Source: Gracilaria gracilis
Taxonomy: Eukaryota; Rhodophyta; Florideophyceae; Gracilariales; Gracilariaceae
Direction: 5' to 3'
NCBI GenBank assembly: GCA_030374805.1
Contig: JARGSG010000114.1
Coordinates: 62,001-126,000, forward strand
DNA length: 64,000 bases
Position numbers and translations under genes: made by a program. Of the stretch, positions 42,537-53,240 are shown piece after piece. Each line of letters begins with the position of its first letter. Within the stretch, counting starts at the first letter, position 1. A model generated the notes under the pieces. It did no database searches and was not told the DNA's origin. It worked only from the letters and a program-made list of their open reading frames with translations.

Positions 42537-42592
42537 GACATGTGCAGTGGCCCCAAGCGGAGTGTCGCCTAACCTGTGCACCGATTACTTTC
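42537..42592. repeat. Palindromic hairpin repeat, degenerate copy 8
   Basis: ACATGTGCAGTGGCCCC, CGGAGTGTCGCC and CTGTGCACCGATTACTT resemble copy 1 (GATGTGCAGTGGCGC and GGTGCACCGATGAAG). Arms no longer pair well. Confidence 0.4.
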
Positions 42593-42599
42593 TTTTCGC

Positions 42600-43480
42600 T
42601 TCATGCTGCTTTCCCATCATGATTGTGTTCAATGTTTTGATATACACAGCGGGGTGGGCAGTGTGTGCTTTATCGCTAATATAGATTAAATTCCACAACC
42701 GCTTGTTCCGATGTGCAGCCGTCCTCGAGAAAACGATGCTATCTGTTACTACTTCTAAATTCATGCTACATCCATTTCAAAACGAATTGACGCAGGGGGA
42801 ACACAGTTCGGCACTATTGGAGTGCGGCTATATGCGTTTTTGCTAAAATTTTCATACCACTCAACCTAATTACATGGTTCAGTAAGGCAATGCGTAAATT
42901 CATTTTGAAAACTGACTGATGCAGGGGATTGGGTGATATGAATGCTCTTTCTATATACATTAGAGTTTTTTTCGCCTCTGCAAATGGTAGGTTAAGGATC
43001 CCGGAGGTCTCTGAGGTGAGAAAGGTGTTGGTGAGAAACAGGAATAACCTTTCTGCTGGAATATGTCCGCAAAGAAATCATGTCATTCATTTTAAACGCA
43101 CTGTACGATAAGTGATACAGAGCGCGATAGTGATAAGTAAGTATAGAGACCAATAGTTTTCGAAAATTTGCAGGCCACACCAATTCATATTTTGCCACGT
43201 GGTACAGATGTGGTTGTAGACCGTAATGTGCTCCTACAACGTGGAAGTGCACCTACTTATGTACATCTACTCCTCTGGAACCCACTAGTGTAATGGAGAA
43301 GCCTCCTATCCACGAAATTAGTCTTACTGATTCAGATCTAAACTCAACCGTTTGTTGAGTTTTCCTAACCTGTGTTCAGGGCATTAGGACTCTTTGCCAA
43401 TACCTCGATAGCACTTAAAATCTCCACCTTCATAATTTCGTCACGACCTCCGGTATTTACGCTCTCTTACAAGTTTTATT
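42600..43480. other. Interval without recognised features
   Basis: Small ORFs only. No domain or repeat identified. Confidence 0.4.
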
Positions 43481-43499
43481 CCTATTTCGATCGTATCGT

Positions 43500-45100
43500 A
43501 CAACTACAAGCCACGGTAACATACTGCCGTACCGATTGGGATTTTCGACGTTGCGAGGATGGTGCTTCGTTGTTTCACAATGAAATAACCGACGAAATAG
43601 AAGGATTAGAGAGATATAGTACAACCAAATGTTGAGAAAGATGCTTCCGTATTGATTCCTTCGATCGAGGCGAGCTTGGAAAGCTTGACAAGACTGAGGT
43701 AGAAATCATGGAGTGGGTCAAAGGAGAAGATGTTGTAAAGACCAAAGATTTAGGTGAAGTTTGGAGTAGGCTCGGACTTGGGGACGGTTAGATACTTTAG
43801 AAGTAAAAGTTTTCAATTTTTTGTCCAATGGTGTTGCGGGAGGTGAATCTCAGCTAATGAAAAAGTGGAGCTGTCCGGATTCTTGGAGAAGCGGGGAGTA
43901 TAGCATGCGTGCGGCATGCGTCTAGTTTGGGCTCGAGGGGAAGATGATGAAACATGTAGATGGAAATCAAAGTGGGAGAAGGTTCATCAGAGGCATGGGT
44001 TTCAGGGACGGATATCATTGAAGATAGAGAGAATATGCTTTCTGTCGGTACTTTCGATGCAGTAGAGAGCAATTATTGGTTCAATTTGGGAGAGAACGCC
44101 ATGAAGGTCTTGTAATGATAAGCCGAGGAAATTATAGGTGAGACGAGGTTGAAGGAGTTTAGATATGACAAGAAGAAAGAGTTTCATTTTTGTAAAGCGG
44201 GGAATATGGGATGAGGTTTGAGAGATGCTATCGAGCTCATGCAGGACAGGTGCTTTGGTAGAAGGACGTAGGCAGTTAGGCAAGAAGGGTGAGGTCTTCA
44301 TTGATAAAATTACTACGAAGAGAGTCGGAGAGGTTGAAGTGCAATGTGAAGGGGGTGAGAGATCATGGTAGGCGTTTTCAAAAAGAGGGAGGACGGGTCG
44401 AAGTTTATTTTGGACGAGGCCCATGACATATTCAATACTGTGGCTGGTGTCTATCAGATAAGGAAATCATTGACGGCCTTTATGATTGCTGCCTCGAGGC
44501 GGAGATAGCTTTCCTTCTGAGGGAGGACCGCATGGGGTGGGTGAAAGCTGGAGAGCTGGAGGTAATTTTATGGGACAGGGGTTGAAAGAGGGTGTTCTGG
44601 GAGTGTGTGAGAGTGGCTTGACGTTTGGGAAAATCAGTTTCATCTTTCCCATAAATGGTGTCAGAGAAGGGTTTCTGTGACTTAGAGAGAGTGGTGTGGG
44701 CGAGACTGATGGTACTGACCTGGTGCCGGGGGAAGTTTACTTGCAGGTAGAGGCACAAAGTTTTGTGGAAAGTGGCGTTCTGGAAGGCGAATTCAGAGAA
44801 GTTCGGGTTAAGGAGGAGATATATGAAGCTCGTCTGTTTTGCGGTGGCCGGGGGGTGGGGACGATGGATAGCTCTAAGGGAACCATGCGTTTGAGGTCGG
44901 CGTTTTCAAGGAAATGGAAGGAGATAGAACTTGAGGAGATCAGGAGAGGGAGAGGAGTAAAGGCCGCTACAGGTGATGCAGCTAGCGTCCGGGTTGTGGA
45001 AGGAGGGAAAGATGTTTTTGATATTATAAGTCATTCTTTGCAATGGGAGCGTTTTCGGAAGCGCGATTAGTAGAAAGACGAAAAAGTAGTGGGAGTACTA
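43500..45100 (+). pseudogene. Degenerate coding-like region, plus strand
   Basis: Strongly purine-rich on the plus strand. Interrupted frames give helical, charged peptides, for example EVEIMEWVKGEDVVKTKDLG, EVWSRLGLGDG, and KREDGSKFILDEAHDIFNTV. A 124-codon ORF at 44696-45070 lies inside. Similar in style to the minus-strand region at 38400-39780. No family assigned; a decayed gene or element ORF is more likely than noise, but stops are frequent. Confidence 0.35.
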
Positions 45101-45746
45101 TTCCAACTAGTAGGTGAGAGATGGAGATGTTACACTTTGCGCTACAGGGAAGTGAGCTAAGTCAGCGCTAGGTGAGGGGAAATGGAGATGGGTGGATAGG
45201 CGGCTGGGTGCGTCTCCTCTTACGGCTTTGGATGGCGAAGATGGTGCAAGCGAAGAACAATCCGCCTCCAAAGAAGCAATTGCGCATGGCGGGGAACGGT
45301 TGCGGAATGTTGTAGGATAGGGAGGGTACTCAGCGGGGAGCGGACTATGGTGTAGGGACAATGGAATGGAGTGAGCGATATGGTTGCATGTGACGCGATG
45401 GCGTTTCAACACTAAGACAATAAAATCATTTCTTGTTTTCATATTCTTCTATTCCTATTCTATACGCAAATATCAATGTATGCATATCTCTATTGGAGGC
45501 CGTATATCTCTAAATATGTTCCACTTACACACTTACATTATGTTGGGAAACTAGCATGAACGGAAGAAACATGCCAGTTTGTCTTCCATCCAAACAAGCA
45601 ATGATGGAAATAATCATGAATATTTCTTTCAACACAAACTAGTATAAGTGGAAATGTGGAAATACTTTCGGAAATTAGGCACCTCCAAATTTGGATAAAT
45701 CCCGGGTTTTTCGATCATTCTAATTAAGTCATTTCTGACACCGAAA

Positions 45747-46461
45747 CTAGCATTCCGATAACACCGACGTAGTCGGAGACGGGGGTTCTCGAATGAGTTT
45801 GGGCGGTGGAGAAACGTAGATCCGTGGGATATTGTTCTCGTATAACTCCATTAAAGGTACAATAGCGGAAACCGCCTCGTGCGGTATATCTGTTAACCCA
45901 CGATTGGGTTGCGCGAGGACGCTTGGCCGTGATGGTTCCTCCATTGTCGAACTCCTCGATTGGGATTCCAGTAAATACGACTTCGGAGCGGGTGCTGGTA
46001 CAACGCGGTCGCATGAGATCCTTTCATGAAGGTCCTTGATATCCAACACGACAGTGTCTATATCCGAAGCAATCGCCTTGAAAGGTCCCTCAGCACCTTG
46101 TGAAAGTTTTTGCTTTGGTACCTTTTTAGAATTGTAACACTCCTTGCGGAGAAAGACATAGTCACCTGTAGTGATAGTCTTCGGTAAAGGTAGACGGATT
46201 CGATTGTCGAAATTTTCTTTATTCGTTATTTGCACGTTGGTCATAGAATTACGAGCGATCGGCACCATCTTGGATAACGAAGCTTTCCAAGTATCCCGGT
46301 ATAACCGGTGCAAAAAAAAACGAACCCAACCTGGGTTTTGATTCGGTATCCACCGGAGGTCGACTTCTAGAGAGTACCAACTCGAATGGCGAGAGTCCCG
46401 TGACACGGTGTACCTGCGTCTTGTACGCGTAAGTAATAGCGTCCGTATAAATATCCCAATT
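45747..46461 (-). pseudogene. Ty3/gypsy integrase C-terminal scrap
   Basis: Minus strand: NWDIYTDAITYAYKTQVHRV and TGLSPFELVLSRSRPP in one frame, then NKENFDNRIRLPLPKTITTG, DYVFLRKECYNSKKVPKQKL and DLHERISCDRVVPAPAPK in another. These match G1 at 2540-3020 closely enough to be the same family. It is cut at 46461 by the LINE, and at the left it fades near 45747. Only this part of the element is present. Confidence 0.82.
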
Positions 46462-47127
46462 CATACGAAAATGAGAACTCATGTACGTTTTGCTCAAGAG
46501 TCAATCGCATCTATCGTTGAAAGAAGGGTTCCGACGATGGCTCAGCGCGCTGATCGGAAGATAGACGGCAATACTGGGCCTGGGACGAATGTCCACTTTG
46601 TTTCAGAGGAAGCAAGAGCAACAGAATCTCCACAGCCTATGAGCACTTCAAATGACTCTGAACGGCCCATTACACCAGGAGACGAGCCGAACAAGACTCA
46701 ACAGATATCCCCCATCGTCGAAGTTGAACAACAATCGCAGTCGTTGGAGTTGTCCACCGACACTCGGCAAAGTGTCATTTCGATATCTGGGACAAACAAT
46801 GAAGCTCATAACACGGAAATTAACGAATTCCCAGAATTCGCACAGCATACCACTGCAATCACTGCAAGTACAGGAGCAGTGACCGCCAATCCGAAAGATA
46901 TCACTATGGAAGAAGCCCAAAAGAGCCCATTGGAACCGCTTCAGACTTCTAATGAGAGTCTGTTATCGGATTGGGACCACGATGGTGCTCCCACTTATGA
47001 CCACGAAATGCGTCATCCGGACAGATTGGTACGAAATATGTTCTCCGTGGGCATTAATGTGCCGTCGACTACGACGCAAACCGGTCCAATTCTACATGAT
47101 GGTCACCAAAATGGTGAGGTGTTGTGA
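46462..47127 (+). pseudogene. LINE L1 ORF1, C-terminal part
   Basis: Open frame through TGA at 47125-47127. Hydrophilic, Glu/Ser/Thr/Gln-rich tail (KMRTHVRFAQESIASIVERR, STDTRQSVISISGTNNEAHN). It matches the tail of ORF1 in the second LINE copy nearly residue for residue. The zinc-binding and RNA-binding portions are missing through truncation. The stop codon overlaps the first codon of ORF2 as GTGA. Confidence 0.75.
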
Positions 47128-50106
47128 TTCGGATTGGTCCTTTCAACGTGAGGGGTCTCGCACATAGCGAGGACAAAGTCCACCGTGCATGGAAAGTTTT
47201 AGGATTAGACTTTCCGTGCGTTGTGGAAACAAGGCAATGTCCCTCCAATGAGGTATCGTTGACATTGCCACATGTGAGTGTGGCGCTGGAAGCGGAGTAT
47301 AGGAGTCGAGCGCCGAGAGGTGGAATCACGATTTTCCATCATCAGCGCTTTTGTACGAAGGTCGTGGGCAAGTACGGTACCGCGGCATACCAAATCCTGG
47401 CACTGAGAGTTCGCCCAGATATCAATGTGATAGGAGTATATCTTAGTCCGAGCGCTCCAGATGAAGACATAAAGGGATTCCTGGAGCGATTGGAGTCTTT
47501 GATCCGTAGTCCGACGTGACTGGCTGGCGACTGGAATGCCCGCCATGACGACTGGTATCAACGAACAAACAGGCATGGTCGTCGCCTCCGGGCGTGGATC
47601 CGCAAATGGGACCTTTTGCTGAGGGCTCCATCCGAGTTGACGCCAATATTTCGCACCCAAAATGGTTCGAGTGTAGTGGATTTCTTCATCTCGAAGCGAG
47701 TGTCAGTTCGAAATGTAGCAACAGCAAGTGGATCGAAGGATGCGGTCTCGGATCACAACATGGTTGTTGCAGACATTGACTGGATGAAAACTCAATTCTC
47801 ACCACGAAAACCGAGGATCTCGAGGGCGCAACTCAAATGCATGGACAGATTCGAAGACGCTCAGACGTATTACAAAGCAAATTTGTCTAATGTGGCTTCA
47901 AGTTTTGACCACGCAACCGCAAAAGAGGATATGGAGGATGCTTGTAGGCACCTTGTGGACACAATCAGTAGCCCTTGGATCACTTCCGTATCAATGCGTC
48001 CTGACGGATATCGCTTCTTCTGGGATTGTAGTCTTGACCAGTTGAGTCGTGTGCGATCTACATATTACAAACGGTGGAAAAGAAGTGGCAACATTCAAAT
48101 GTGGAATGTGTACAAGGTGACTGACCGATTCATTAAACGTCGTTGTCGGGCAAAGAAGAGACAACTGTTGGACGAATTTCTTGACACCGCCGAGGACGAA
48201 ACAGCATCTCAAACATTGAATCGAATCAACTCGGTGATGAAATTACGATCTCATTATAGCGCACGGGCACTGGAACGTGGAAATCCACTATACCCACAGG
48301 ACTAAGCTGAGTTTATTGCCGAGTACCAGTCACCAGAATGTGGGGTGGAGGCAGCCTCATTTGATGTTCCGAACTCGTTCCGGATTGCATTGGAAAAGTC
48401 GATCAAGGACGCAAAGAAGGGAAGATCGATTGGACGTGGTAAATTGGCGTCCAAAATGCTACAGGTCAGTCCAGCTTTGTGCGCGTCCACGCTTCTGAAG
48501 CTGTGGCGGGTGTGCGGAAAGTTGGCATATCTACCTTTAGCGTTGCGACAGACACGTATATCGCCCATATACAAGAAAGGCGACATCTCGGTACCATCCA
48601 ACTACCGGCCGATCTCTATTCTGTCGCACTTGTGTCAAGCAATTTCGGCAGCATTAAACTCGATTGTGGTGAACTATATCGAGTTTCATGGGTATCAGTA
48701 TGGGTTCTCAAAGGACAATGGAACGGAACAGTCGATTGTGGAGGTGAATAACTTCATCACAAACGGCCATTCGCGTGTGGCAGTACTGGATCTAACGAAG
48801 GCGTACGACAAAGTCAACCGAAAACTGTTGTCGCAAGTGTGCGCATCGAGGTTACAACCGAAGCAGGTCGAAATGACTAATTTGCTTCTGCAACCAGTCA
48901 ACGCTTTCATAAATTGAAATTGGAAAGATGAGCAAGTGCAAATGACTCTTGGAGTTCTCCAAGGTGACCCATTCAGCTGTACATTGTTCAATATGTATAT
49001 TGATTCCATGCTGTATTGAGTGCAGGAGGTGCCATATCATGTGTCGGATCGAGGTGCAAGTGCGTTTGCCGACGATGTGATTCTGATTGGGAAGACTGAT
49101 AGCGGGCTGCAACAACTGCTAGACATATGCAGTAGTTCGGGCAAAGAAATGCAAATGCCGTGGAACACTGCAAACGGCAAGTCAATGGTACTGCAACTGT
49201 CTGCCAACCAAAATCACTCTACAATATTCACACTTGCTGGTGATGAGCTGAGCGTGGTACATAGTGCAGTATATGTGGGGGTGTCTCTAAACACCAGTGG
49301 AGTAACAGCCGACAAACACATGGAACGCGTACAAAATGCTCAACGTCGATTGGGAAGCCTAGCCGGTGCTTGTCTGCACTGGAATGGATTTGATACGTGC
49401 AGCTGTGGGAGTTTGTACCGCGCATTTGGGAGGTCGATTTACGAGTAAGCGTTGCATCTTGTACCGCTCACACCACATTTGGAAATGGCGATAGTGAAGC
49501 TTGAAGCAACATTCTTCAAGCTGATTCTTGGAAGAAAGGCATCTCGGTTTGGAACATATCAGGTGCCGATGATGCGTGCACTTTGTCGATTAGAGTCTGC
49601 GGCTCTGCGACGAATTGTGCTCGCCTCCAAGCATCTACAGCATTATCAATCATGTCGTGAAACGGCATTGAATCTTGATTTGGAACACAGATCGCGGCAG
49701 TTGAAGGTGAACCGAGCATGTCGGCAGCTGTCGCTGTATAATGCGCATCCTTCAATTTCGGCATTGCCATCTGAAATTAATAATGTGCGTACAACAGGAA
49801 TAAGAAGGATACGGGATGTGGAGTGGAAACTTGCCTCGGGCAAGGCGCGTTCGCAAAATCGCGTGTGCGGCAAATGGAAAATACCCACCCATTCTTCGGT
49901 TGCGAAAACTGTCGCCCAGAATGAAGGGTATCTGATGGTACTTCAATGGAGTCCCCAGCGAACCTTGTGGGGGCACGTGATGTACTTGGACACGAGTACT
50001 GGAAGTACGGAAGACTGAAGGTACTACTCGGAATGGAAGATTGGTCACCTGTAGAGAGGCAGGAGGCGACCGAAATACTAGATGTATTGAAAGAAGCACA
50101 GTTATA
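47124..50106 (+). pseudogene. LINE L1 ORF2: endonuclease and reverse transcriptase
   Basis: One continuous frame from GTG at 47124 to 50018, with five in-frame stops (47517 TGA, 48303 TAA, 48915 TGA, 49017 TGA, 49446 TAA) and one frameshift just before the C-terminus, which ends at TAA 50104-50106. The N-terminal apurinic-like endonuclease has FNVRGLAHSE, AGDWNARHDDW and SDHNMVVADID. RT motifs: RISPIYKKGDISVPSNYRPI, AVLDLTKAYDKVN, GVLQGDPFSCTLFN and the active site SAFADDVILIG. It would nick DNA and reverse-transcribe its RNA at the nick. The first stop is shared with the other LINE copy; the others are private. Confidence 0.88.
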
Positions 50107-50249
50107 AATCTGTGCTATAAGTAGTAAGAACGATTGCGTTGGTTCGTAATTGACCAAATTAGTTTACATCTTGAAAGTGTTACCCTGCTACTGTTCATGG
50201 GACATTGGGAACACTTTAAATAAAATGCAATTGATTAAAGAAGAAAACA

Positions 50250-51110
50250 TACACTGCTACGTTCCAGGCTTCAGCCCAAAAGTTCTTTGGCAGTTGTTTG
50301 TGGTGCAACATCGATCTGACCAAGTCCATGAGTGTTCGGTTGAACCTTTCGGCAAGCCCATTCTGCTGTGGATAGTACGGCACTGTTTACTGATGTTCAA
50401 TACCTTGGCGCTCTGGATCTTTGCGTAAACGATTGGACAGATACTCACCACCGATGTGAATGCGCAATGCACGTAGCACACCCTCATGTGCGGTAATGGT
50501 TTTCAACTTTCTCCCAGTTTGGTTTTCCCCAAACTTGAGCCACCTCATGAACATTTGGAACACCTCATCTTTGGTTTTGAGCATATACGAGAAGCAATAC
50601 CTGCTGTGGTCGTCGATGAATGTGACAGAGTAGTGCGAGCCTCCCAAGGATTTCACACTTACTGGACCTGAAATGTCCGAGTGGACAAGGTATAGTACTT
50701 GTTCTGCTCGTTCTACCCTTTGTTGGGAGTTGGAGCAAGGGTGGTCTTTCGTACTACACACGAGCCACACACATCCAGCTTCTGTGCCAAATCCACATTC
50801 AGCCCTGATACAACCTCATTGCGAGCCATCTGCTTCATGGCTTTCACATTCACATGAGCCATTCGAGCATGCCAAAGAGACAGATCTGACACAAGGGCGC
50901 TATCCACATCTGTACGATGTTCTGCAGCAGTGCGGAGGTAGTACAGGCCTTTGAAACGGCCCCCGGAGGCAACCACTTTCGACCCTTTGTAAACACATTC
51001 CTTCTCTCTTCAAACACTACCTTGCAGCCCAGATCACAGATCGCCGAAACTGAAAGCAGGTGGTACCGTAAGGTGTTGGATGTTGACCTAGTGCTGTCAC
51101 TGACACCAAA
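50250..51110 (-). pseudogene. Ty1/copia pre-integrase and integrase scrap
   Basis: Minus-strand pieces in three frames: RYHLLSVSAICDLGCKVVFE (end of protease region), SLWHARMAHVNVKAMKQMAR with CGSC (pre-integrase zinc motif), then LVHSDISGPVSVKSLGGSHY (first Asp), FIDDHSRYCFSYMLKTKDEV and HIGGEYLSNRLR. The core continues to NGLAERFNRTLMDLV and FWAEAWNVAVY at 50250, where LINE L1 begins. The second Asp appears lost in the I-GGEY segment (Asp expected before GGE-like sequence). Two frameshifts. Confidence 0.82.
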
Positions 51111-51279
51111 AGTGCAGCAGAGCATGGGCTGTTTTGGAGGGTGCTGCTGGAAAAGCGCATATGCGCGTGTGTGCAAACTCAACGTGAAACTGGCTCCTGA
51201 TTGGCTACTGCAAATGCGCACATGCAACGTAGTGTGTACAAGTGTTATTGCACAACTGGTTTGTTCTGGGCTACACGTG

Positions 51280-52094
51280 TGTAGCTAGCACAGATGGGTA
51301 TGCCGGACAGTATGCACAGTTATGTACACGGACATGTTGAACACATTGATTCAACTTGGTGCGCTATGGTGAGGAGTCAGGTACAGTCATGAGGATTACA
51401 CGAACACTGTGGTAACATGTTGTGGAACTTATGGCATTGAGTGAATTTGTGGTTACGTGGTACTTGGTGAGCTGGAGCATACACATATTGGTGTGGTGTA
51501 CGGATTACAGTGTATTGGCACAATGTGAATTTGTGCATGGTCATTGTTATGTGTAGGCACGTAACTTGTTGTGCACTGTTGGGCACTGTTGTTCCTTGTT
51601 AGTTGTAAGCTGTCATGAATTGTGGCAGTGTTACCATGTTATGTTAGATGACAATTGGTAGTATTGAGTGTCCCTGCTTAGTGGCTTAGGTTTTACTTCG
51701 GGTGGAAGTGAGCGGTTGTTCGACGACGTAGTGCTATATAAGTTGTGACAGAAGCACCTCCAAGTAAATCCAAGCCAGAGCTGGCGAACTTACTTTGCAT
51801 ATCCCCACCTTCCCTTTGCATCAACCTTCCCTTCCCAGCAATAACCTCCACCGGGTTATCGGCCCAGCCCCGCTGACCTCTGCCGTTATCGTTCGTCTCT
51901 CGCCGCTCTCCCACACCGCCGTTCACCGGTTTCGCTGTTCGTCTATCTCTGCCTTCTCGTTGCGTCGGGTGTGTTCACCGTTTTGTTGGTTGGTATTGGT
52001 ATTCTTTTTACGGTTTGCGTTCCTCCCTAAGGGCGTTGTGTTGGTAGTAGCTCGACGTTGACTCTCTATCGTGATTGTGTTTGGGTGCTCGTTC
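51280..52094 (+). other. Probable copia C2 leader/LTR, left part
   Basis: Non-coding GT-rich sequence with a TATA-like CTATATA at 51734, followed by CT-rich leader. It is separated from the copia gag at 59785 only by LINE L2, which sits between TTGGGTGCTCGTT (52081-52093) and TTGGGTGCTCATT (58796-58808). LTR borders are not resolved. Confidence 0.4.
51734..51740 (+). promoter_or_regulatory. TATA-like box
   Basis: CTATATA within the GT-rich putative LTR of C2, about 60 bp before a CT-rich leader. Assigned by motif and context only. Confidence 0.3.
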
Positions 52095-52234
52095 TTTTTT
52101 TTTCAATCAATTGCAATTTTATTTAAAGTGTTCCCAATGTCCCATGAACAGTAGCAGGGTAACACTTTCAAGATGTAAACTAATTTGGTCAATTTCGAAC
52201 CAACGCAATCGTTTTTACTACTTATAGCACAGAT

Positions 52235-52935
52235 TTATAACTGTGCTTCTTCAAGTACCTCTAGTATTTCGGTCGCCTCCTGCCTCTCTCCAGGTGACCA
52301 ATCTTCCATTTCAAGTAGTACCTTCAGTCTTCCGTACTTCCAGGAATCGTGTCCAAGTACATCACGTGCCCCCACAGGGTTCGCTGGGAACTCATTGAAG
52401 TACCATCAGATACCCATCATTCTGGGCGACAGTTTTCGCAACCGAAGAATGGGTGGGTATTTTCCATTCGCCGCACACGGGATTTTGCGAACGCGTCTGG
52501 CCGAGGCAAGTTTCTACTCTACATTCCGTATCCTTCCCATTCCCGTTGTACACACACTATCAACTTCAGTTCGCAGTGCCGAAATTGAAGGATGCGCATT
52601 ATACAGCGACAGCTGCCGACATGCTCGGTTTACCTTCAACTGTCGTAATCTGTGTTCCAAGTCAAGGTTCAATGCCTTTTCACGACAGAATTGATAGTGC
52701 CGTAGACGTTCGGAAGCGAGCACAATTCGCCGCAGGGCCGCAGACTCTAAACGACAAAGTGCACGCATCATCGGCACCCGATATGTTCCAAACCGAGATA
52801 CCATTTTTCCAAGAATCAATTTGAAGAATGTTGCTTCAAGCTTCACTATCGCCATTTCCAAATGTGGTGTGAGCGGTACAAGATGCAACGCTTATTCGTA
52901 AATCGACCTCACAAATGCGCGGTACAAACTCACAC
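52235..52935 (-). pseudogene. LINE L2 ORF2, C-terminal part below the MITE
   Basis: Matches L1 at 49440-50106: HLVPLTPHLEMAIVKLEATF, KMVSRFGTYRVPMMRALCRL and SAALRRIVLASERLRHYQFC. The reading breaks near 52514 and continues in another frame to TAA at 52235-52237 (GRLKVLLEMEDWSPGERQEA). It lies downstream of the RT domain and has no recognised motif. Confidence 0.8.
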
Positions 52936-52939
52936 AGCT

Positions 52940-53236
52940 CCCTATGAACCTCGAAATTGTCCCAAGCATGGCCCAAAGTTGGACCATAGTGGTACATTTA
53001 GGTTCAAAATTTGCTAGAAGAGCTTTTCAGGTAAACAGACGTCGGTCATTGGCCAAAATTATATGGCCGAAATTTGTCCGAAATAAGGGCAAAAATGTGG
53101 GCATTAAGGTTCTGAGTGACAGTCATATACTAACGCCAGCAACATTTTCCACCCAGTTTTGAATGATTTTGCAGAATTGCGTACTAATTTCGTCCACATT
53201 TACGAAATGTTTGGGACAATTTCGATGTTCATAGGG
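52940..53236. mobile_element. MITE, family copy 2, inside LINE L2
   Basis: 297 bp bounded by CCCTATGAACCTCGAAATTG and its near-exact inverse CAATTTCGATGTTCATAGGG; the 29-bp ends differ at two positions. It is flanked by AGCT on both sides (52936-52939 and 53237-53240). LINE L1 preserves the empty site (CACAGCTGCACG on the minus sense of 49390-49410), so insertion and the 4-bp duplication are directly visible. Non-coding. Confidence 0.93.
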
Positions 53237-53240
53237 AGCT

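Larger units (their letters stand above)
46462..50248 (+). mobile_element. LINE copy L1, 5'-truncated
   Basis: Aligns in reverse orientation with the second copy at 52095-56170. It contains the C-terminal part of ORF1, all of ORF2 (endonuclease and RT) and the 3' end GAACACTTTAAATAAAATGC with a short A/G-rich tail. The 5' boundary at 46462 cuts into ORF1 and abuts a gypsy scrap. 5' truncation is usual for target-primed insertion. No target duplication is visible, and the two flanks come from different elements. Confidence 0.88.

Noticed and set aside
44002..44758. Minus-strand ORFs rich in Ser, Pro and Leu
   Set aside because: Shadows of the purine-rich plus strand.
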